Shown in pieces: positions 25,442 through 33,303 of a stretch of 44,041 nucleotides of DNA; position 1 is the stretch's first letter, and every line of letters starts with the position of its first letter. Made by a program: the position numbers and the translations under genes. The notes under the pieces are model-generated. The model was not told where the DNA came from. It saw nothing but the letters and a program-made list of their open reading frames with translations, and did no database searches. The DNA is from Candidatus Methanophagales archaeon. Lineage in GTDB: Archaea; Halobacteriota; Syntropharchaeia; Alkanophagales; Methanospirareceae. Where the stretch lies: the NCBI GenBank assembly GCA_003336485.1, contig QENH01000189.1, positions 1 to 44,041 of the forward strand. The letters run 5' to 3'.

Positions 25442-25753
25442 TTATATCTTAGTCCAGAGCATGAATGCAATCAAAAGCCCGAACACAACAATTACTCCCG
25501 CAAAAAGAACAACTATAAAAACACGACCAAACACTTCAGGTTTTTCCGCTATGGTTCTAATAGCTACTATTATCACCAAACTTCCAGCCAATACCGAAGC
25601 TGCCATTACAATACCTGCGGATATCGCAATCCAGTCACTATTTGTAATTCCTCCTTCTACTACCTCTTCTTGCGCAGACGCAACTCCTACTCCTGTGAAG
25701 AACAGGCAAAGCGTTAAGACAAACAGTACGTTTACTTTTATATCTATTCCCAT
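25442..25753 (-). CDS. ATP synthase c/K-subunit-like proteolipid lacking the ion-binding carboxylate
   Basis: 103 residues. A signal-like N-terminus (VLFVLTLCLFFTGVGVASA) is followed by a two-helix hairpin joined by IAEKPEVFGR, the diagnostic loop of V/A-type c subunits. The second helix reads FIVVLFAGVIVVFGLLIAF. In homologues the pattern is ALAEGIAIYGLL, so the glutamate that carries H+ or Na+ is replaced by glycine here, and helix 1 has no carboxylate either. It stands alone, far from the H-E-F genes at 39-40 kb. It cannot translocate ions by the usual mechanism. Either a specialised ring component or a decaying copy. Confidence 0.75.
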   Translation of the reverse strand: MGIDIKVNVLFVLTLCLFFTGVGVASAQEEVVEGGITNSDWIAISAGIVMAASVLAGSLVIIVAIRTIAEKPEVFGRVFIVVLFAGVIVVFGLLIAFMLWTKI

Positions 25754-25783
25754 TTTACATCACCTCTTATTTCTTCTTTTACT

Positions 25784-26027
25784 TTAACCCTTCTTAAAAG
25801 ACACAAATATCATCTCCATTTCAGAGAAATCAATTGTCCACGCATATTGCCGAAGGAATTGATGCGATATGATCCCATCGTTAATGAAACCATGCCTCCA
25901 ATAGCTCCCTGGCGGTAGTGCTCCATAGCCTCCCGTTACCTTATGGTGACGCAAACTGCCCAATCCAAGTGTATCAATTGGAAATAATTGCAATCACAAC
26001 AAAAATCAAATGAGTTTCAAAACGCAT
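25784..26027 (-). pseudogene. Decayed retropepsin-like aspartic protease
   Basis: ATG 26027 starts a signal-like peptide (MRFETHLIFVVIAIIS) that stops at once. The adjacent frame continues (TTG 25993) with LGLGSLRHHKVTGGYG and then NDGIISHQFLRQYAWTIDF, the C-terminal signature of clan AA proteases. The DTG active-site segment and central part are missing. Frameshift plus deletion indicate a dead gene. Confidence 0.5.
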
Positions 26028-26172
26028 ATTCACCACCTAATATACCTTTCATCCATTCAACACCATTTTCCTCTTCGTACGCTCTGTAATCTCCCTGACT
26101 TGAGATAGTTTCTGCTAATTCATATCCAAAACAGCCTTTGTTATCAACAATCGCAAATGAACACACTTCCAT
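26017..26172 (-). CDS. Small protein of unknown function (51 aa)
   Basis: From ATG 26172 with a good ribosome site (AGAGGGGTG directly before it) and an AT-rich TATA-like region upstream. It encodes an acidic peptide beginning MEVCSFAIVDNKGCFGYELA and ending GILGGEYAF. The end overlaps the start of the decayed protease gene. No family recognised; the strong SD is the main support. Confidence 0.4.
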   Translation of the reverse strand: MEVCSFAIVDNKGCFGYELAETISSQGDYRAYEEENGVEWMKGILGGEYAF

Positions 26173-26266
26173 CACCCCTCTTTTATTATACTATCGAAAC
26201 TACTATAATTTAGAATTATATTTGTTAAACTAAACTAAATTTAAGTTTGACAATATTGATCTTTAT

Positions 26267-26299
26267 AATCTGCGTCAATCTGCGTTAATCTGTGTCAAC
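26267..26299. repeat. 10-bp-period dispersed repeat at the uvrB 3' end
   Basis: AATC-TGCGTCAATC-TGCGTTAATC-TGTGTCAACA, ending 2 nt before the uvrB stop codon. It is followed by ATTAATTTTC, similar to the flank of the copy at 278 (ATAATCAATTTTAG). Confidence 0.7.
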
Positions 26300-26301
26300 A
26301 A

Positions 26302-28239
26302 TTAATTTTCTTGCTCCCTCTTCTTCAGCACATTCATCTTCTCCCGTAATCCGATAGCGCGTTCGAAATCGAGTTTATCAGCAGCTTCCCTCATCTCCAC
26401 CTCGAGCTCAACGATTAAATTCGGTATGTCCGTTTTAGGTATATGCTTTGCATCTTTTACTTCGATCTCTTTCTCTTTTATCGCTTTAATAATAGTTCTA
26501 GGCACGATTTCATGCTCTTTGTTATACGCTATTTGAATTTTTCTCCGCCTTTCCGTTTCTTTTACTGCCTGCTTTATCGATTTCGTATGCTTATCTGCGT
26601 ATAACACTACGGTTGAATTGAGATTCCGTGCTGCACGACCGATAGTCTGTATCAAGCTTTTGGCATCACGCAAGTAACTTTCCTTATCTGCATCAAGTAT
26701 ACCGATAAACCCAACCTCCGGTATATCCAGTCCTTCCCGCAAGAGATTTATACCTACAAGAACGTCGAACGTACCTAATCGCAATTCACGGATTATCTCT
26801 GTACGTTCAAGTGTCTCGATTTCAGAATGCAGATACCGTGTCTTTATACCGCATTCAGCCAGATATTCCGTTAATTCCTCGGCAAGCTTCTTTGTAATTG
26901 TTGTTACAAGGACCCGGTCACCGCGAGTTATTGTGGCTTTAATCTCCGATTTCAAATCGTCTATTTGACCTGCTATTGGTCTTATGTATACTATAGGATC
27001 AACTAGTCCTGTCGGTCGGATAATCTGCTCAACGATCTGCGCTGATTCGCGTCTTTCATATTCTCCTGGTGTAGCAGACAAAAAGATCACCTTGTTCCGC
27101 TTCATGTAGACTTCAAACTCATCAAATTTCAATGGCCTATTATCAAATGCCGTTTGCAGCCTAAACCCATATTCGATCAAATTCCTCTTCCTGGAGTGAT
27201 CTCCTTCATACATACCATGCAATTGCGGTAATGTCTGGTGGCTTTCGTCTATAATAATCATGAACTCGTCACCGAAATAATCGATCAGCGAATACGGTTT
27301 CTCGCCCCTCTTCCGGCCATCGAAATGTGACGAATAATTCTCTAGCCCTTTGCAATATCCTGTTTCTTCTATCATCTCGATGTCATATAATGTTCTCTGC
27401 TTCAGCCTATGTGCTTCAATCATACCCAGTTCCGGTAGATTACGTTCAAGTTCCGCTTTTATCGTTGCTATTGCTCTCGTTGTCTGATGCTCAGGAATAA
27501 CAAAATGTCGTGCGGGATAAACGAAGAAATATTTATGCGTTTCTAGTCGATTACCCGTGATTTTATCTATCTCGCTAATTCTGTCTATCTCGTCACCGAA
27601 CAGCTCTACACGGATTATATTATTGTAATAGCCGGGAATAAAATCGATCGTATCGCCCTTTACCCGGAACCGCCCGGGCATAAGTTCCGTGTCATTTCTA
27701 TCGAATTGTATGTCGATAAGTTTACTTATGAGTTCAGTTCGCGGTAGCTCTTGCCCTTCTGTCATCTCAAAGCCCATAGTCCGGAATGTTTCTGGCGCGC
27801 CGATGCTATAGATGCAAGAGACAGAAGCAACAACGATTACGTCTCTTCTTGACGATAATGATGCCGTTGCCGCCAACCGCATCTGCTCTATCTTTGGGTT
27901 TACTTGTGCATCCTTCTCTATGTACTGATCTTTCTGCGGTATGTATGACTCTGGCTGATAATAGTCGTAATATGATACGAAATACTCAACACGGTTTTCC
28001 GGAAAGAACTCCTTAAACTCGTTATACAACTGCGCTGCAAGTGTCTTGTTGTGCACGAGGACCAATGTCGGCTTCTGGATCTGAACGATGACATTAGCCA
28101 TAGTGAATGTCTTCCCGGAGCCGGTAACACCTAACAAGGTCTGATAGTTGAATTCGTTCTTTATGCCTGCGACTAACTTTTCTATTGCTTCCGGCTGCGA
28201 TCCTTTTGGCTTGTAATCCGAGACCAGTTTGAATTTCAT
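26302..28239 (-). CDS. uvrB: UvrABC excinuclease subunit B
   Basis: 645 residues, full length. Helicase motifs LLGVTGSGKTFTMANVI (Walker A), IIDESHQTLPQLHGMYEGDH (DEAD-like plus UvrB-specific region), VIFLSATPGEYE, VLVGINLLREGLDIPEVGF and QTIGRAARN are present. The beta-hairpin region (SYYDYYQPESYIPQKDQYIE) and C-terminal UVR motif (LEVEMREAADKLDFERAI) are intact. UvrB verifies DNA damage and recruits UvrC. uvrC lies 1.4 kb away on the same strand; uvrA is not in the window. Confidence 0.97.
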   Translation of the reverse strand: MKFKLVSDYKPKGSQPEAIEKLVAGIKNEFNYQTLLGVTGSGKTFTMANVIVQIQKPTLVLVHNKTLAAQLYNEFKEFFPENRVEYFVSYYDYYQPESYIPQKDQYIEKDAQVNPKIEQMRLAATASLSSRRDVIVVASVSCIYSIGAPETFRTMGFEMTEGQELPRTELISKLIDIQFDRNDTELMPGRFRVKGDTIDFIPGYYNNIIRVELFGDEIDRISEIDKITGNRLETHKYFFVYPARHFVIPEHQTTRAIATIKAELERNLPELGMIEAHRLKQRTLYDIEMIEETGYCKGLENYSSHFDGRKRGEKPYSLIDYFGDEFMIIIDESHQTLPQLHGMYEGDHSRKRNLIEYGFRLQTAFDNRPLKFDEFEVYMKRNKVIFLSATPGEYERRESAQIVEQIIRPTGLVDPIVYIRPIAGQIDDLKSEIKATITRGDRVLVTTITKKLAEELTEYLAECGIKTRYLHSEIETLERTEIIRELRLGTFDVLVGINLLREGLDIPEVGFIGILDADKESYLRDAKSLIQTIGRAARNLNSTVVLYADKHTKSIKQAVKETERRRKIQIAYNKEHEIVPRTIIKAIKEKEIEVKDAKHIPKTDIPNLIVELEVEMREAADKLDFERAIGLREKMNVLKKREQEN

Positions 28240-28258
28240 TGTGGTATTAGTTTAGCAG

Positions 28259-28391
28259 GCCACAAGATTACACAGATTTTTACGCGAAAAATATGACGCT
28301 AGCTGTAAGATATGAGATATAAGATGCAAATCTAATTGATATTCTTTTTATGTCTATCTAGTATCACCTTCTTGTGTCAATCTCGTGGTTT
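28259..28391. repeat. Inverted pair of the 10-bp-period repeat family
   Basis: CCACAAGATTACACAGAT (from about 28260) and the inverse TTGTGTCAATCTCGTGG (28373-28389) face each other about 95 nt apart. Together with two palindromes further right they occupy the 300-nt uvrB/radical-SAM divergent gap, which has no other gene. Confidence 0.5.
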
Positions 28392-28408
28392 TTTTCGCCT
28401 CTGCTATC

Positions 28409-28431
28409 TATACAAAAACCAGTTTTGTATA
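28409..28431. promoter_or_regulatory. 9-bp palindrome (TATACAAAA-ACCAG-TTTTGTATA)
   Basis: A perfect 9-bp inverted repeat with a 5-nt spacer, in the gap before the radical SAM gene. It could be a regulator site overlapping a TATA element (TGTATATAATTTTA follows) or a hairpin. It is also within reach of the uvrB promoter on the other strand. Confidence 0.4.
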
Positions 28432-28503
28432 TAATTTTATTTCTTTGGTAAAACTTTCGTAATTGTATTTGATGGTGTATGTATGCAAGCAAATGAAAGT
28501 TTA

Positions 28504-28515
28504 TCCGGATCCGGA
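28504..28515. promoter_or_regulatory. 12-bp palindrome TCCGGATCCGGA
   Basis: A perfect palindrome ending 24 nt before the radical SAM start codon, in otherwise AT-rich DNA. Position and symmetry suggest an operator; no regulator is identified. Confidence 0.4.
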
Positions 28516-28539
28516 ACTAATTAATTTATTGGTGTATCT

Positions 28540-29625
28540 ATGAACGTACTGGAAAAGGCTAATGTACTGGGCTATGCCGGACGCTATGATAGTTGCGGGC
28601 CCAAAGCATGCGAGGTAGAAGTAAATGGCGGTTTGGGCGGAATCTACTATGCAAAGGCCGAGCACAAGACGTGCAGATTGTTTAAGACGTTAATGGACAA
28701 TAATTGCGCGTTTGATTGTAAATATTGCCCCAATGCACACGGCTGCAGCACGAAAAAAGCAAGCTATAAGCCCGAGGAACTGGCTGGTCTGTTTGATTAC
28801 CTGCATAAGCAGCTTAAAGTTGATGGTCTGTTTCTCAGTTCCGGCATTGCCGGCGACCCGGACAAAATTACAGAACGGATGATAGAGGCGGTTAGCCTTC
28901 TGAGAGGCAAGTACGGGTTTAACGGGTATGTCCATTTTAAGGTTCTGCCCGGCACTTCGTACGAGCTGATCAAACAGGCGTCTGAACTTGCAACCCGGCT
29001 GAGCATAAATATCGAAGCGCCCAACAAGGCGGTATTAAATGAGCTTACTTCTTGCAAGGACTATAAAATCGATATTCTGAGACGGCAGGCATGGATTTCA
29101 CGGTTTGATTTGGCTGGAGGTCAAACAACGCAGATGATTATTAATGACCTGGCAACGGATAAAGATATATTGAGAATGGTTGATTGGGAATATAGGAACC
29201 TTAATCTGAGCCGAGTATATTTCGCGGCTTTCCGGCCTGTAAAAGGAACGCCGTTAGAGAATGCCGAACCGGGTTCTTTGGTCAGACAGAACCGTTTGTA
29301 TAACGTTGACTTTCTGCTCAGGGCTTACGGCTATAAAATCAAAGAATTCGATTTGGTGATGGGGGCGGGGATGCTTCCACGTCAGGACCCTAAACTGGCT
29401 CTGGCACAGGCTACATTTGAGTCACCACTAGATATAAATGAAGCTTCTTTTGATGAGTTGATACGGGTCCCCGGAGTAGGGCCTAAGACAGCACGTAAAA
29501 TCGTTGAAAGTAAGGTTAAGATTACCAAGTATGAGCAGTTGCATGAGCTTGGCGGATGGGTAAAACGAGCAAAACCGTTCATAGAAGTCGGTGGCAAGAG
29601 ACAGGCCATGTTGGACGAGTTTTGA
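28540..29625 (+). CDS. Radical SAM protein with C-terminal helix-hairpin-helix, putative DNA repair/modification
   Basis: 361 residues. Radical SAM cluster CAFDCKYC (CX3CX2C), with other cysteines around it (CGPKACEVEV, PNAHGC). The middle part fits the radical SAM barrel (VHFKVLPGTSYEL, INIEAPNKAVL). The C-terminus has an HhH DNA-binding motif (ASFDELIRVPGVGPKTARKI). This is the architecture of the family annotated as putative DNA modification/repair radical SAM protein, which in bacteria often pairs with a uracil-DNA-glycosylase-like gene. No such partner is here; instead it sits between uvrB and uvrC. Chemistry unknown. Confidence 0.88.
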   Translation: MNVLEKANVLGYAGRYDSCGPKACEVEVNGGLGGIYYAKAEHKTCRLFKTLMDNNCAFDCKYCPNAHGCSTKKASYKPEELAGLFDYLHKQLKVDGLFLSSGIAGDPDKITERMIEAVSLLRGKYGFNGYVHFKVLPGTSYELIKQASELATRLSINIEAPNKAVLNELTSCKDYKIDILRRQAWISRFDLAGGQTTQMIINDLATDKDILRMVDWEYRNLNLSRVYFAAFRPVKGTPLENAEPGSLVRQNRLYNVDFLLRAYGYKIKEFDLVMGAGMLPRQDPKLALAQATFESPLDINEASFDELIRVPGVGPKTARKIVESKVKITKYEQLHELGGWVKRAKPFIEVGGKRQAMLDEF

Positions 29626-29644
29626 ATCATATTTCTTTTTGTAT

Positions 29645-31207
29645 CTATCCCTTTTCGATAGAACTCTTATTTCGTAACAACCGATTATAACTTATTGCAA
29701 ACCTATGTGCTTCATCCCGTACCTGCTGTATGAGCTTCAATGCTTTACTTCTTCTGTCCAAACGCAGAGGGAACGTCAATCCGGGCACATACACCTCTTC
29801 AAACTTCTTCGCTATTGATATGATAGGTATCCGCAACCCGAGTTTCCGGAGCTCTGCGTGCGCTGAATTCAACTGTCCGATGCCGCCATCGATAACAATC
29901 AAATCAGGAAGCTCTGACTTTTCCTTAACCAATCTCGTATATCTCCGCCGGACAACCTCTGCGATTGCGGCTACATCGTCTATTCCGTCAACTGTTTTGA
30001 TCTTAAACCGTCGGTAATTATTTTTGGCTGGCTTCGCATTCTTGAACTGCACCATGGACCCAACAGTAGAAGTGCCAGAAAGGTGCGAGATATCAAAACT
30101 TTCGATTACTGCCGGAACCTCTGTAAGATTCAACTCGTTCTTGAGTGTCTCAAGTGCTTCCTCTTCGGAAAAGAAAGATAGTTCTATATTCTTCAATACT
30201 AACTCAAGTAATTGTTTCCTCTCGCCTATCTTTGGTACTTTGACATTCACTGTACCGTTCCTTTTTAGCGAAAGAAAAGATAGTAGGGCGTTATCAATCT
30301 CTTGCGGCAGTATCAATTCCGCAGGTACTTGGTTTTCCGAATAATACTGAACCAGGAAATCATCGAGGAAATTAGCAGTAATTTCAAACTCGAACTCCTG
30401 CTTATTCTCTAGTATGCCTTTGTAGATATTAAAAAGAATAAGGTAGACTCTGCCGTCCTTTATAATGTAATTGATTATATCCTCATCATATCTCTTTTGC
30501 AGCTCCATGAGCTGTTTCTCCTTGAGCCGTTCTATTGCACCTATCTGGTTACGCAATACTAAAGCGCGTTCAAAGTCCAATTTGGCGGATGCTGATTCCA
30601 TCTCGCGTGTTTTAGTTTTAATGAACTCGTTTGTCTTGCCCTTAAGGATTAATACAACCGATTTTATCCTCTCAGAATACTCGACTTTGCTTATAGTTCC
30701 TGTACATGGCGCTTGACATAACTCTATCTGATGCCTCAGACATGGTTTCTTTGCCATCCGTTTGCATGTTCTGATCTGAAATGATTTCCGTAATGCGGCA
30801 AGGATATAATCACGTGCTGCTGCCGATACAAAAGGCCCGAAGAACTTACCGCCGTCGTCTTTACTTCTTGCAATAAGCAGTCGAGGGAAGTCCTCCTCTG
30901 TTATTTCTATGTATGCATACCGCTTCGAGTCTTTCAGATCGATATTATATCGCGGGCTGTGCTTCTTTATGAGATTATTCTCAAGAATTAACGCTTCTAC
31001 TTCGTTGTCCGTGACAATAAAATCGATTGAATCGATCTTCTGTACCATAGCCTCTGTTTTGGGGTCTAATTCGTTCTTCTGGAAATAGCTCTTGACACGT
31101 TTTCGCAGATTCTTCGCCTTTCCGACATAGATTATCCTGTTGGTACTATCACTAAAGAGGTAGCAGCCAGGGTTATCCGGTATGTTACGGTTCTTGAAGT
31201 TTGACAT
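29645..31207 (-). CDS. uvrC: UvrABC excinuclease subunit C (without C-terminal HhH)
   Basis: 520 residues. GIY-YIG nuclease domain (NPGCYLFSDSTNRIIYVGKA), a central cysteine cluster (CKRMAKKPCLRHQIELCQAP), a UVR motif (SASAKLDFERALVLRNQI) and the RNase-H-like domain (IESFDISHLSGTSTVGSMV, LPDLIVIDGGIGQLN). It ends at AHRFAISYNRLLRN, where longer UvrC proteins continue with tandem helix-hairpin-helix motifs. It makes the incisions on both sides of a lesion. The adjacent radical SAM protein carries an HhH. Confidence 0.96.
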   Translation of the reverse strand: MSNFKNRNIPDNPGCYLFSDSTNRIIYVGKAKNLRKRVKSYFQKNELDPKTEAMVQKIDSIDFIVTDNEVEALILENNLIKKHSPRYNIDLKDSKRYAYIEITEEDFPRLLIARSKDDGGKFFGPFVSAAARDYILAALRKSFQIRTCKRMAKKPCLRHQIELCQAPCTGTISKVEYSERIKSVVLILKGKTNEFIKTKTREMESASAKLDFERALVLRNQIGAIERLKEKQLMELQKRYDEDIINYIIKDGRVYLILFNIYKGILENKQEFEFEITANFLDDFLVQYYSENQVPAELILPQEIDNALLSFLSLKRNGTVNVKVPKIGERKQLLELVLKNIELSFFSEEEALETLKNELNLTEVPAVIESFDISHLSGTSTVGSMVQFKNAKPAKNNYRRFKIKTVDGIDDVAAIAEVVRRRYTRLVKEKSELPDLIVIDGGIGQLNSAHAELRKLGLRIPIISIAKKFEEVYVPGLTFPLRLDRRSKALKLIQQVRDEAHRFAISYNRLLRNKSSIEKG

Positions 31208-31221
31208 TGTTGGTCTTAATC

Positions 31222-31252
31222 ATCTGTGTCAATCTGCGTTAATCGGTGTCAA
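31222..31252. repeat. 10-bp-period dispersed repeat between uvrC and the cyclase gene
   Basis: ATCTGTGTCA-ATCTGCGTTA-ATCGGTGTCA-A fills most of the 49-nt gap between the cyclase stop codon and the uvrC start. Same family and orientation as the copy at 26267. Confidence 0.7.
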
Positions 31253-31256
31253 TATT

Positions 31257-31871
31257 TTATTTCCTTGTGCTAAATAAAACGCCTATGACTCTACACGGTG
31301 CACCATCGGCGTCCATAATCTTGAGTGGTAAAATGTAACACATGAATCTAATACCAATTAGTTTATCCAGATTTATTAGATTCTCAACAATTAAAATATC
31401 ATTTTTCAAAAGCAATTTGTGAACTTCAAATGGTTCGTTGTCCGGTGAACCTGCGTCCAAACCGACGATTTTTATCCCTTTTGCGATCAATTCGTGTGCT
31501 GTTTCTATGCTTAATATCGGATTCTGTCGGAAATAATTTTTGGTATGCCTCTCTTTTGCGTGACCTGTATGAAAGAAAACAATATCATCTTTCTCAATTG
31601 CATCTAAATTCGGATTGATACTGTTAGTTACATCTATCACTATTGCTTCACCAATGAACTTTTCGATTGGATATTCGTCTAATTTCTTCCCTTCTTCTAG
31701 CATATGAAATGGTGCATCTATATGTGTTGAAAAATGAGAGCCAATAGATATTCTCTTTTCGTTCCACCCCTCTACCCTTATAGTTGCTACTTGTTTGATT
31801 TCTGGTTTGGGATCTCCCGGAAAGGTAGGGGTCTTATTATCTATCGGTAATGTTAAATCAATTATGTTCAT
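31257..31871 (-). CDS. Cyclase family protein (arylformamidase-like metal hydrolase)
   Basis: 204 residues of the PF04199 fold. IDLTLPIDNKTPTFPGDPKP at the N-terminus and the metal-binding motif GSHFSTHIDAPFHM are characteristic, with IVFFHTGHAK and IVGLDAGSPDN following. Members hydrolyse N-formylkynurenine, isatin or other amides; no kynurenine pathway gene is nearby, so the substrate is unknown. Same strand as uvrC, 49 nt upstream of it in transcription terms reversed: uvrC is transcribed first. Confidence 0.85.
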   Translation of the reverse strand: MNIIDLTLPIDNKTPTFPGDPKPEIKQVATIRVEGWNEKRISIGSHFSTHIDAPFHMLEEGKKLDEYPIEKFIGEAIVIDVTNSINPNLDAIEKDDIVFFHTGHAKERHTKNYFRQNPILSIETAHELIAKGIKIVGLDAGSPDNEPFEVHKLLLKNDILIVENLINLDKLIGIRFMCYILPLKIMDADGAPCRVIGVLFSTRK

Positions 31872-31994
31872 GATATCGAAAAAGAATGATTTTATGGGTT
31901 AAAAACTTTGGGTGCTTGAAAAAACTTCACCTTCATTTCCTTATATTCTTTAGATGATATACAGAGAATGTAAATAAAGAGCGGTGATTGTTTT

Positions 31995-33095
31995 ATGTTA
32001 CAGGTCAAGAATTCGTACGCATCCGAAGCGGTATCTCTGCTATCCACATTTACTTTAATTGTCCTTATGGTTACTCTCTGCCTCAGCCCCGTTGCCAATG
32101 CGACAGAGAGTCAAATACAGGTATATTATTTTTATGCTGAAGATTGCTCGCACTGCAATGAGATTACGGTCTTAATCGCGGAACTGGAAGACAAATACCC
32201 CGGATTTAGCGTTTCTAGGTTTCTGATCTCCGGCAATAGCACGAACAGCGAACTTTTTAATAGTCTTATCCTTGCTTATAACCCGCCTGCCGTTGACATA
32301 CCCGCAGTATTCATTGGCAACAAATCAATAATCGGGTATGGGCTGACAAAAGAAACGCTTGAAGAGGCGATTGTGTTCTGCATGCAAAACAAATGCCCCG
32401 ATCCACTTTCTATTATATATCGCGAGGACGAACAGCAATCTCCGCTTCTGCCACTGCTCATTGGAACAGCATTAATAGAAGGCATCAACCCTTGTGGTTT
32501 CGCAGTCCTGATCGTTTTGCTTGCTTCGCTTCTCCTTGTGAAGACGAAGAGAAATGTCATCATTGTGGGCTTGGTATTCATTGCAAGTGTGTTCGTCACG
32601 CATTTTATCGTTGGTTTTGGTATTATGGGCTGGTACCACTTTTCTGACATGACAAGCATCATAAGAAATGCGGTGATCGTGATAGTCATATCTGCAGGGC
32701 TCCTAAATATCCATGATTTCTTACGTGACAAGGCGACCTTAGCAATCCCATCTTCGCTAAAGCAGGGTATCGTAAAACTTGCGCGTTACGCATCAATACC
32801 CGGTGCTGTAGCTTTAGGTTTCTTTTCCTCCATTGTCGGACTGCCATGTACCGGTGCCATATACCTTACAACGCTGAAGTTAATTGCTGATACGCCATCA
32901 GAAACAGCGTATTATCTCTTACTCTATAACTTCTTCTACGTCTTACCTCTGTTTGCAATTGTTACCATTGTTTATACGGGCGCATCTCTGGAAGATGTAG
33001 ACGCATGGCGGAAAGGTAAGCGGCGATATATCCGGTTAATTGGTGGTTTAGTGATGCTTGCAATTGGTATCGCCATGTTATTTGGTCTCGTTTAG
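31995..33095 (+). CDS. Secreted thioredoxin-like domain fused to CcdA/DsbD-type membrane domain
   Basis: 366 residues. A signal segment (TLIVLMVTLCLSPVANA) leads to a thioredoxin-like domain with active site CSHC in YYFYAEDCSHCNEI and the cis-proline-type VDIPAVFIG. Then at least six transmembrane helices carry the two CcdA cysteines (EGINPCGFAVL and VGLPCTGAIYL). CcdA passes electrons from cytosolic thioredoxin across the membrane. The fused outer domain is its probable acceptor, for thiol maintenance or cytochrome c maturation. Confidence 0.88.
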   Translation: MLQVKNSYASEAVSLLSTFTLIVLMVTLCLSPVANATESQIQVYYFYAEDCSHCNEITVLIAELEDKYPGFSVSRFLISGNSTNSELFNSLILAYNPPAVDIPAVFIGNKSIIGYGLTKETLEEAIVFCMQNKCPDPLSIIYREDEQQSPLLPLLIGTALIEGINPCGFAVLIVLLASLLLVKTKRNVIIVGLVFIASVFVTHFIVGFGIMGWYHFSDMTSIIRNAVIVIVISAGLLNIHDFLRDKATLAIPSSLKQGIVKLARYASIPGAVALGFFSSIVGLPCTGAIYLTTLKLIADTPSETAYYLLLYNFFYVLPLFAIVTIVYTGASLEDVDAWRKGKRRYIRLIGGLVMLAIGIAMLFGLV

Positions 33096-33116
33096 GGCAA
33101 CACAGGAATACAAATA

Positions 33117-33145
33117 AATCAGTGTAACTCTGTGTCTAAAATCGG
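33117..33145. repeat. Degenerate copy of the 10-bp-period repeat
   Basis: AATCAGTGTAACTCTGTGTC followed by TAAAATCGG, just after the thioredoxin-CcdA gene. A weaker copy than those at 26267 and 31222. Confidence 0.45.
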
Positions 33146-33197
33146 GGTTAAAATATAATAATTTTTTGGTGTTCCCTAGCAGTATTTCAATTGAACG

Positions 33198-33236
33198 ATA
33201 TATATTTAATACCATAATGGTACATAATATATATAC
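33198..33236 (+). promoter_or_regulatory. Promoter region of the universal stress gene: two TATA boxes flanking a palindrome
   Basis: GATATATATTTA (33198-33209) and AATATATATAC (33226-33236) flank TACCATAATGGTA (33210-33222), a symmetric 13-mer with a central A. This looks like an operator between or over core promoter elements. The downstream leader is about 65 nt and contains a short frame ATG 33237 to TAA 33269 (MGFEVTTASP) that might be translated. Confidence 0.55.
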
Positions 33237-33285
33237 ATGGGATTTGAGGTGACAACTGCGTCTCCATAACAGGGACTGCCGATTT

Positions 33286-33299
33286 GGGCGGGCGGGTGG
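33286..33299 (+). promoter_or_regulatory. G-run leader element GGGCGGGCGGGTGG at the ribosome site
   Basis: Four G-runs directly before AAAAATG of the universal stress gene can form a two-layer G-quadruplex in the mRNA, and the same G-rich tract is the only Shine-Dalgarno candidate. In a genome this AT-rich between genes the tract is unusual. Confidence 0.4.
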
Positions 33300-33303
33300 A
33301 AAA

